Below, piece after piece: positions 15,115 through 20,406 of a stretch of 20,406 nt of DNA. Each line of letters opens with the position of its first letter. Position 1 is the first letter of the stretch. The position numbers and the translations under genes are program-made. Below the pieces are notes generated by a model. That model was not told where the DNA came from, ran no database searches, and saw only the letters and a list, made by a program, of their open reading frames with translations. The DNA is from Gammaproteobacteria bacterium (GTDB taxonomy: Bacteria; Pseudomonadota; Gammaproteobacteria; Methylococcales; Methylomonadaceae), in the NCBI GenBank assembly GCA_024276805.1, contig JAJRWJ010000138.1, forward strand, positions 1-20,406. Direction: 5' to 3'.

Positions 15115-15143
15115 ATAATTGAAGTTTTAGATTTCGTTTTCAA
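15115..15143 (-). promoter_or_regulatory. Possible alaS promoter
   Basis: Minus strand: TTGAAA (-35, 15143-15138), 17-bp spacer, AATTAT (-10, 15120-15115). The hexamers match consensus at 5 and 4 of 6 positions. The predicted start would leave a very short leader before the first ATG, which slightly favours the second ATG or a promoter farther upstream. Confidence 0.3.
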
Positions 15144-15228
15144 GTGCCCAATCGGTTCGACCCGGTCCTTTCTGGCAAGGATTTCTCCCGCGGGTGAGCC
15201 GGCACGATAATGCAAAAAATTTACGGTA

Positions 15229-15735
15229 TCATGACGCCAATTTGATTTTCAAGTGCTGCAAAAGCGCCTTGACCGTTTCACCGGCAAAACCACGTTGCAG
15301 CAAAAAACGGCTGCGTCTGGCCCATTCGTTGCGACTCATGCTGTCCTGGGCTGGGTATTTTCTGCTATAGAGCCTGACCAGCAATTCATCCCAGCTGTCC
15401 GCCAGCTGTTCCATGACACTGTCCAGGTCGAATTCCTCGATGCCTCTCTGGCGCAGTTCATTGCCTATACGCAGCGGGCCATAGCCTTTTTCCAGTCGCT
15501 GTCTGGCATAGCTTTCGGCAAAACGCTGATCACTCTGCCAGCCATCCACCGCCAATGCATCGATGACCCGTTGAATGTCATCCCCGGCATAGCCCTTGCT
15601 GCGCAGTTTCTGTAACAGTTCCCGCCGGCTGTGTTCACGCCTGCCCAGCAACTGCAGACAGATTTTCCTGATTTCAGCAGCGGCCGGATTATTCAGCGGA
15701 AGTTTCTCCGACCGGTTGCTTATCGTTACCGCCAA
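15229..15735 (-). CDS. recX: Regulatory protein RecX
   Basis: A 168-residue RecX, which binds RecA filaments and blocks their growth. Family signatures: CLQLLGRREHSRRELLQKLR, the three-helix repeats, DGWQSDQRFAESYARQRLEK, GPLRIGNELRQRGI, and a C-terminal RSRFLLQRGFAGETVKALL. The frame has no ATG before the conserved region. The best start is TTG at 15735, which overlaps the recA 3' end by 47 bp, with a GAGG only 3 nt upstream. Translation is therefore probably weak and coupled to recA, consistent with the low RecX:RecA ratio seen elsewhere. The exact start is uncertain. Confidence 0.93.
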   Translation of the reverse strand: MAVTISNRSEKLPLNNPAAAEIRKICLQLLGRREHSRRELLQKLRSKGYAGDDIQRVIDALAVDGWQSDQRFAESYARQRLEKGYGPLRIGNELRQRGIEEFDLDSVMEQLADSWDELLVRLYSRKYPAQDSMSRNEWARRSRFLLQRGFAGETVKALLQHLKIKLAS

Positions 15736-16717
15736 ACACCTCGGCGCGTATCTGCGCCTCCAGCCGCGCGGCCTTTTCCGGATTTTCCTTCAGATAAGTT
15801 TTGGCATTGTCCTTGCCCTGGCCGATTTTTTCATTTTCATAGCTGTACCAGGAGCCGGCTTTCTGCACGAAACCGTTTTTGACGCCCAGATTGATCAGCT
15901 CGCCCAGAAAGGAAATACCCTCGCCATAGAGGATTTCGAATTCCGCCTGCTTGAAAGGTGGCGCCACCTTGTTCTTGACCACCTTGACCCGGGTTTCGTT
16001 GCCAATGATTTCATCACCCTTCTTGATCGAGCCAATACGACGAATATCCAGACGTACCGAAGAATAGAATTTCAGGGCATTGCCGCCGGTGGTGGTTTCC
16101 GGATTGCCGAACATGACGCCGATTTTCATTCTGATCTGATTGATGAAGATCACCATGGTGTTGGAGCGTTTGATGTTGGCGGTGAGTTTGCGCAATGCCT
16201 GGGACATCAGCCGCGCCTGCAAACCCATGTGCGAATCACCCATTTCGCCTTCTATTTCGGCCTTTGGGGTCAATGCCGCGACCGAATCGATGACCACGAT
16301 ATCGACCGCCCCGGAGCGCACCAGCATATCGGTGATTTCCAGCGCCTGTTCGCCGGTATCCGGCTGCGAAACCAGCAGATCGTCGACGTTGACGCCTATT
16401 TTCTCGGCATAGGACGGGTCCAGGGCATGCTCGGCATCGATGAAGGCGGCCGCGCCACCCAGCTTCTGTATTTCAGCGATCACCGACAGGGTCAGCGTGG
16501 TCTTGCCCGAGGATTCCGGCCCATAGATTTCGATCACCCGGCCGCGGGGCAGACCGCCGCAGCCCAGAGCGATATCCAGAGACAACGAACCGCTGGAAAC
16601 GACTTCTATATCACGACAGGCCGCCACATCACCCATGCGCATCACGGCTCCCTTGCCGAACTGCTTTTCAATCTGCGTCAGCGCCGCACCCAGCGCTTTC
16701 TTTTTGTTTTCATCCAT
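15689..16717 (-). CDS. recA: Recombinase RecA
   Basis: A 342-residue RecA, the strand-exchange protein and SOS co-protease. Walker A is GPESSGKTTL; further hallmarks are AFIDAEHALDPSYAEKIGV, LLVSQPDTGEQALEI, the Walker B strand VDIVVIDSVAAL, loop 1 EGEMGDSHMGLQARLMSQAL, and loop 2 GVMFGNPETTTGGNALKFYS. The C-terminus is acidic and short. I start at the ATG at 16717 (MDENKKKAL) because AGG sits 8 nt before it but only 2 nt before the alternative ATG at 16723. The leader holds a strong hairpin and, further up, a perfect dyad overlapping a likely -10. recX overlaps its 3' end. Confidence 0.98.
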   Translation of the reverse strand: MDENKKKALGAALTQIEKQFGKGAVMRMGDVAACRDIEVVSSGSLSLDIALGCGGLPRGRVIEIYGPESSGKTTLTLSVIAEIQKLGGAAAFIDAEHALDPSYAEKIGVNVDDLLVSQPDTGEQALEITDMLVRSGAVDIVVIDSVAALTPKAEIEGEMGDSHMGLQARLMSQALRKLTANIKRSNTMVIFINQIRMKIGVMFGNPETTTGGNALKFYSSVRLDIRRIGSIKKGDEIIGNETRVKVVKNKVAPPFKQAEFEILYGEGISFLGELINLGVKNGFVQKAGSWYSYENEKIGQGKDNAKTYLKENPEKAARLEAQIRAEVFGGNDKQPVGETSAE

Positions 16718-16750
16718 TTGCATGACCTATTATTGGTTTACCCGAGCGCA

Positions 16751-16776
16751 GCCGGCAATCCGTAGCGGATGCCGGC
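16751..16776 (-). promoter_or_regulatory. Stable hairpin in the recA leader
   Basis: On the plus strand GCCGGCAATCCG, TAG, CGGATGCCGGC pairs over 11 bp with a single bulged A. It ends 34 nt before the chosen recA start and should lie within the recA 5' UTR. It is not followed by a T-run, so it is not a standard terminator. It could affect mRNA stability or be a degenerate REP. Confidence 0.5.
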
Positions 16777-16835
16777 AAAACCAGACCGGCTCCGGTGAAA
16801 CCCCATGAACCGGGTACCCCCCCAGAAACAGTCCA

Positions 16836-16866
16836 GTAAACCGTTTATTATCACATACAGTGATAA
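16836..16866 (-). promoter_or_regulatory. Candidate SOS-type operator and -10 upstream of recA
   Basis: TTATCACTGTATGTGATAA (16866-16848, minus strand) is a perfect dyad with 7-bp arms and a 5-bp spacer. Its right arm overlaps GATAAT, a 5-of-6 match to a -10 box, so a bound repressor would block recA transcription. The enterobacterial LexA box (CTG-N10-CAG) is not found in this gap. The layout resembles the 19-bp LexA palindromes with TTA/TAA ends known from xanthomonads. The identity of the repressor is inferred. Confidence 0.4.
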
Positions 16867-16876
16867 GATGGGATAG

Positions 16877-17389
16877 TCATGATTGACAAAAACGCCGACG
16901 CAGCAGGATCGTGTATTGCCCTCCTTCCGGCCGGGTCTGTGATTCGACCAGAACCAATGCCCGGGCAGACCAGGGCAGCGGTTCCATCGCGACCTCCGGC
17001 TTGCCGCGGACATGCCTTGCCAGCGTCACATGCGCCCGAAACTCCCTGTCGTCCAGCGTCATACCCAGGCCGGTACAGACAGCAGACAGTTCCTGAACCA
17101 GCTGTTCCGCCGCCGGTACCGGCTTACAGGTCAAGCAGACGATGCCGGGCCTGCGCCAGTACTCCAGCCTGTCGAACAGCAGGGTGAAGCCGGGCGCCGA
17201 TATCCCCTTGACCTGCTCTTCGATGGCGGGCAGCAGCAGCTCGTCGACATTGCCCAGAAATACCAGCGTGACATGCAGATTTTCCGGTCTGATGCGTTTT
17301 GCCGCCGGCAGACGCAATGTTCCGGTCAATTGCTGCAGGCGCTGCCTGGTTGCGGGGTCGGGCCACAAGGCAAAAAACAATCTTTTCAT
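16877..17389 (-). CDS. thpR: RNA 2',3'-cyclic phosphodiesterase (2H family)
   Basis: A 170-residue 2H phosphoesterase that opens 2',3'-cyclic phosphate ends of RNA. It opens MKRLFFALWPDPATRQRLQQ, and the two catalytic HxTx motifs are HVTLVFLG (H39) and HVTLARH (H120), with RIRPENLHVTL typical of the ThpR/LigT group. The length fits the family. Its ATG overlaps the pbpC stop codon as ATGA, so the genes are translationally coupled. recA follows after a 159-bp gap that carries its own promoter. No anomaly is seen. Confidence 0.95.
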   Translation of the reverse strand: MKRLFFALWPDPATRQRLQQLTGTLRLPAAKRIRPENLHVTLVFLGNVDELLLPAIEEQVKGISAPGFTLLFDRLEYWRRPGIVCLTCKPVPAAEQLVQELSAVCTGLGMTLDDREFRAHVTLARHVRGKPEVAMEPLPWSARALVLVESQTRPEGGQYTILLRRRFCQS

Positions 17390-19566
17390 TTGACGGTAAA
17401 ATCCACGCTAAAAGTCTGAGCCGCTGTTTCCCCATCCTGCCCGACCACTACCCGCAGCCGATGCCCGCCACGCTGCAAGGGCCATAACCGGCGTCCACCC
17501 GGGCCCACACCCTGCAGCCGGCCATCCACCAGCCAGGAGACCCATGCGTCGTTGCCAACCCCCTGCAGCTGGAAAGCGAACGCCTGTTTTGCCAATGGCA
17601 CCCGGGGATCCACGGCCAGCTGCAGACCGGGCGAGGGCTGCGTGATGCGCATAGCTGGCTGTTGAACGGTTGCGGCGATTGCTGTTTGCGCCACGGTTCC
17701 GGGAATAAAATATTCACTCTTCCTGATTGCGCAGGTGGCATCGGCGTCACGACCTGCCGGAGAGGCCTGACAGACCTGCCTGCTGATCAATTTGGCACTG
17801 AGATATAGTGGCCTGCCAGGCCGCCCCCTGTTCAGCACCGAAAACACACTGCGCATCACCAGCCCCGGGCCGGCAGCGCCGGTGATGCCATCGGTTTCGG
17901 AATTGTCCAGGTTGCCCATCCAGATGCCAACCACAAAACGGTCATTATAGGCGAGCGTCCAGCTGTCGCGAAAATCGCTGGAAGTCCCTGTTTTCACCGC
18001 CGGCTGGCGTGGCATGTGCAAGACAGTCCCGGTACCGAACTCCAGATGCCGGGCATTGCCATCGGCGAGTATATTGCCTATCAGGGAACTGACTTCCGGG
18101 GAGAAAATTCTCTTTTTCAGCGAGGCAGAAGCCTCCTCACGGACTACTTTCAATTCCTGGAAAACACCCCGGTTTGCCAGCACGGCATAGGCCCGCACCA
18201 GTTCCAGCAGGCTGACCCCGGCATTGCCCAGCGCCAGACCATCACCATAATAATCCGGATGCCGCGTCAAACCGGCGAAGCCCAGCGCCCTGAGCAAATC
18301 CAGATAGTCGGTGACGCCAACGAACTGTATGGTTTTCAGCGCCGGAATGTTCAGCGAGTTGGCCAGCGCCTCACGCACACTGACCTGCCCATAGTGTACA
18401 CGACTGTAATTGTGGTAGCGATGCAGTCCGTCTCCCACCGCCTCCTGCAAGGGTGCATCATCGAGTACAGTTGCCGCCGTCCAGCCCTTGCGCAGGGCCA
18501 GCGCATAGAGCAAGGGTTTCAATGCCGAACCGGGCTGGCGTCGGGTGGTGACGGCATCGATCTTCGCCCCCGGCCAGTCAGCGGCGGCGGCTCCCGCCAC
18601 CACCCAGGCCAACACCTCGCCAGTACCATGATCGACCACCAGCAATGCACCATTGTGTACGGCGCGCTGGCGCAAAAAACGCAGGCGCTGATCCAGTATA
18701 CCCTGCAATTCCGCTTGCAGAGCGCCATCCAGGGTGGTGGTGATGCGCTGCCGCCGAGGCAGCACCTGCGCCAGCACATGGCGCAGGAAATGTCCGGCAT
18801 GAATGGGCAGCGCCGGTTTTCGCAACTGCAGCGTCTCTTCCCGCAACGCCCGATACTGCGCCGATGACAGAGCTGTACTGTCCAGCAGCCGCTCCGCCAG
18901 CTGGTCTATGCCGGTGCGCATGGCGTCCGGGTAACGGAAACTGTCCAGCCGCGACGGCGCCCTGACCAGAACCGCCAGGGCCAGCATTTCCCGGTGGCTG
19001 AGGGTTTGCAGATCACGGTCGAAATAATAGCGGGCTGCCTGCACGATGCCGCGCCGGTTTGCCGCATAGGGCGCCTGATTCAGATAGAATTCCAGAATCG
19101 CCCGTTTGCCGAAACGCCGCTCCAACGCCATCGCCTGCCAGCCTTCCAGCCATTTGCTCCACAGTGTCCGTGGTCGCGGCAAGAGCATCCTGAGCACCTG
19201 TTCGGAAAGTGTGCTGGCGCCGCGCAGCATGGCGCCATGCACAAGATTCTGCTGCAGTGCATGCAGCCGCGCCAGCCAGTCGACACCGTGATGCTGGTAA
19301 AAACGCTGGTCTTCGGCAGCAATGAAGGAGCGCTGGAGAAAAAACGGGATGTCATGCAGAGCGACCCGGTCATGCACATTCCAGCGGTTCCGGTAGGTAA
19401 CCGACAGCGGCTCGCCATGGCGGTCCAGCAGTTGCACCCGGTCGGCTTTGGCCAGAACATCGGCAAAGGACACCGGCAGTGACGGCATGTCCCGCACAGT
19501 CAGCCAGACCAGCCCGATCAGCAGGCAAACCATGACAATGAAAAAAACCAGCAACCTGTTTGCCAT
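17386..19566 (-). CDS. pbpC: Penicillin-binding protein 1C
   Basis: A 726-residue class A penicillin-binding protein of the PBP1C type, anchored in the inner membrane by LLVFFIVMVCLLIGLVWLTV. The glycosyltransferase domain has AAEDQRFYQHHGVD (catalytic Glu 85), GASTLSEQVLRML, KWLEGWQAMALE and KRAILEFYLNQ. The transpeptidase has SALK (Ser 347), SLN (404-406) and KTGTS (525). The C-terminal ~80 residues resemble the BiPBP_C domain. GASTLSEQ departs from the usual GGSTLTQQ. I start at 19566 because AGGGGGG lies 7 nt upstream; an ORF extension to 19629 would be encoded by a palindromic repeat and is unlikely to be translated. The gene overlaps thpR by 4 bp. Confidence 0.95.
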   Translation of the reverse strand: MANRLLVFFIVMVCLLIGLVWLTVRDMPSLPVSFADVLAKADRVQLLDRHGEPLSVTYRNRWNVHDRVALHDIPFFLQRSFIAAEDQRFYQHHGVDWLARLHALQQNLVHGAMLRGASTLSEQVLRMLLPRPRTLWSKWLEGWQAMALERRFGKRAILEFYLNQAPYAANRRGIVQAARYYFDRDLQTLSHREMLALAVLVRAPSRLDSFRYPDAMRTGIDQLAERLLDSTALSSAQYRALREETLQLRKPALPIHAGHFLRHVLAQVLPRRQRITTTLDGALQAELQGILDQRLRFLRQRAVHNGALLVVDHGTGEVLAWVVAGAAAADWPGAKIDAVTTRRQPGSALKPLLYALALRKGWTAATVLDDAPLQEAVGDGLHRYHNYSRVHYGQVSVREALANSLNIPALKTIQFVGVTDYLDLLRALGFAGLTRHPDYYGDGLALGNAGVSLLELVRAYAVLANRGVFQELKVVREEASASLKKRIFSPEVSSLIGNILADGNARHLEFGTGTVLHMPRQPAVKTGTSSDFRDSWTLAYNDRFVVGIWMGNLDNSETDGITGAAGPGLVMRSVFSVLNRGRPGRPLYLSAKLISRQVCQASPAGRDADATCAIRKSEYFIPGTVAQTAIAATVQQPAMRITQPSPGLQLAVDPRVPLAKQAFAFQLQGVGNDAWVSWLVDGRLQGVGPGGRRLWPLQRGGHRLRVVVGQDGETAAQTFSVDFTVK

Positions 19567-19586
19567 CATTGCCCCCCCTGGCCGGG

Positions 19587-19620
19587 CCTGTCGGGTTACG
19601 CTGAAGCTAACCCGACCTAC
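19587..19620. repeat. REP-like palindrome, GTAGGTCGGGTTAGC family, copy 1
   Basis: The plus strand reads CCTGTCGGGTTACGCT, three variable bases, GCTAACCCGACCTAC, forming a long hairpin. The reverse complement starts GTAG, the tetranucleotide typical of REPs. It lies directly before the pbpC ribosome-binding site, so the hairpin may sit in its leader. Confidence 0.8.
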
Positions 19621-19653
19621 GAAATTCACAAGCAGTGAGTATATCAGCCATCA

Positions 19654-19681
19654 AGATCCCTCCTTGCGTCGGGATGACAGG
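19654..19681. repeat. Dispersed palindrome-like repeat (GATCCCTC...GGGATGACAGG)
   Basis: AGATCCCTCCTTGCGTCGGG followed by ATGACAGG resembles a short palindromic repeat common in many proteobacterial genomes (consensus-like GATCCCTCGCTGCGCTCGGG). The GATCCC/GGGATG ends pair imperfectly. Family membership is from memory, not from a search. Confidence 0.5.
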
Positions 19682-19711
19682 ACTGATTTGGTTTGAGGGA
19701 CATTATTATTA

Positions 19712-19738
19712 CTCCGTGCTCTCTGTGCCCTCTGTGGT
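19712..19738. repeat. CTCTGTG-type short tandem repeat
   Basis: CTCCGTGCTCTCTGTGCC followed by CTCTGTGGT is three imperfect copies of a CTCTGTGSN nonamer. Very similar strings recur between genes in many environmental bacteria. Function is unknown. Confidence 0.5.
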
Positions 19739-19776
19739 CAATTCATACAAACCAGAATTCAAGCCAGATACGCCTG

Positions 19777-19810
19777 CCTGTCGGGTTACGCTTGCGCTAA
19801 CCCGACCTAT
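19777..19810. repeat. REP-like palindrome, GTAGGTCGGGTTAGC family, copy 2
   Basis: Same orientation as the copy at 19587 and identical at 30 of 34 positions; the differences are the three loop bases and the last base. It lies 16 bp after the lpxB stop codon and may serve as its transcription or processing end. Confidence 0.8.
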
Positions 19811-19826
19811 ATTTACTAAAACCACC

Positions 19827-20406
19827 TCAATCAGGCTGGCGCAGCATCTGTTCGGCCAGTTCGGCCATGGTCCGATCTCCACCGCCCGGCCCGAGCAGTT
19901 GCCTGACCCTTCCTAATTCCCGGCGCATTTCCCCGGCGTAGTCCGGGTCGGACAGGATTTTGATGATTTCTCCGGCTACCGCTGCCGGCGTCGCCCGATG
20001 CTGAATCAATTCCTGGACGATGGCCTTGCCGGCCACGATATTGGGCAAACCGATGAACGGGGATTTCACCAAGCATCTGCCCAGCCAGTAGGTCAGTGTG
20101 GAAAGCCTGTAGACGATCACCATCGGCACGGTCAGCAGCGCTGTTTCCAGCGTCGCGGTACCGGACGTGATCATCACCGCATCACAGCACTGAATGACGT
20201 CATAGGGCTGGTTTTTGATCACCTGCACGGCGACCGGCGCATCCTGCAGTACCGATTGCAGCAGCTCGTCGCTGATGGAATCCGCCTGCGGCAGCAGGAA
20301 CCGGCAGCCGGGAAATGCCTTTTGCACAGCGCCTGCCGCCTGCAGCATCACCGGCAGCATGCGCCTGATTTCCTGGCTGCGGCTGCCGGGCAGAATACCG
20401 ACCACC
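19827..20406 (-). CDS. lpxB: Lipid-A-disaccharide synthase, C-terminal part (5' end outside window)
   Basis: The last ~192 residues of LpxB, a GT19 glycosyltransferase. It joins UDP-2,3-diacylglucosamine and lipid X to make the lipid A disaccharide at the inner membrane. Visible landmarks: GILPGSRSQEIRRMLPVML at the cut end, the donor-binding region CDAVMITSGTATLETALLTV, VPMVIVYRLSTLTYWLGRCL, and FIGLPNIVAGKAIVQELIQ. The stop codon is TGA at 19827-19829. The N-terminal acceptor-binding half is missing only because the window ends. The next gene, pbpC, is 260 bp away on the same strand, separated by repeats, so it is probably a separate unit. Confidence 0.96.
   Translation of the reverse strand, partial: VVGILPGSRSQEIRRMLPVMLQAAGAVQKAFPGCRFLLPQADSISDELLQSVLQDAPVAVQVIKNQPYDVIQCCDAVMITSGTATLETALLTVPMVIVYRLSTLTYWLGRCLVKSPFIGLPNIVAGKAIVQELIQHRATPAAVAGEIIKILSDPDYAGEMRRELGRVRQLLGPGGGDRTMAELAEQMLRQPD

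Noticed and set aside
15596..16765. 389-codon open frame opposite recA and recX
   Set aside because: Antisense shadow of recA; no recognisable domain.
16718..16876. Canonical enterobacterial LexA box before recA
   Set aside because: No CTG-N10-CAG arrangement was found on reading the gap; only the different dyad at 16848-16866 is present.
19567..19629. N-terminal extension of PbpC to the ATG at 19629
   Set aside because: The extra codons are encoded by a dispersed palindromic repeat, while a strong AGGGGGG precedes the ATGs at 19569/19566 and the membrane anchor follows directly.
1..20406. CRISPR array
   Set aside because: No series of regularly spaced identical direct repeats was seen, and no cas gene is present.

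Overview
The window looks like a chromosomal segment of a gammaproteobacterium. The order recA-recX-alaS-lysC-csrA-tRNA-Ser(GCU)-tRNA-Arg(ACG) is a classic gammaproteobacterial block. FadE, LpxB (outer-membrane lipid A) and an exosortase-A-associated gene cassette point to a Gram-negative environmental organism. Several families of short palindromic repeats lie between genes. The species cannot be named from the sequence. Almost every gene is on the minus strand; only the fadE 3' end and one doubtful small ORF are on plus.

Region 1 (1-2280, mixed/accessory): the 3' end of fadE, a doubtful 65-codon ORF, a facing pair of REP sequences that closely match the enterobacterial REP core, and two small uncharacterised minus-strand genes. 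Each small gene is preceded by a copy of a ~93 bp direct repeat. Region 2 (2277-8260): a 1743-residue protein that joins a DEDD-type exonuclease, a RecQ-type SF2 helicase and a UvrD-type SF1 helicase. Immediately upstream, and overlapping it by 8 bp, is a REP-associated tyrosine transposase (RAYT) gene bounded by 19-bp inverted repeats. The only usable start codons of the giant helicase lie inside this element. Region 3 (8262-10216): a three-gene cassette (acyl carrier protein, exosortase-A-associated hydrolase 2, hydrolase 1) with overlapping or very close genes, and no exosortase in the window.

Region 4 (10507-17389, core): a terminator, tRNA-Asn, tRNA-Arg, tRNA-Ser, csrA, lysC, alaS, recX, recA and thpR, all transcribed leftward. 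tRNA-Ser begins 8 bp after the csrA stop. lysC has an internal start with a strong Shine-Dalgarno, typical of aspartokinases that make a separate regulatory subunit. recA has no canonical LexA box, but a perfect 19-bp dyad overlaps its likely -10 and a strong hairpin lies in its leader. Region 5 (17386-20406): pbpC, overlapping thpR by 4 bp; a 260-bp patch with four short dispersed-repeat units; and the 3' part of lpxB.

The best candidate for an undescribed system is the exonuclease-RecQ-UvrD fusion with its two small downstream genes, apparently captured under a RAYT element. All its helicase motifs are intact. A role in DNA repair or in defence against foreign DNA is inference only.
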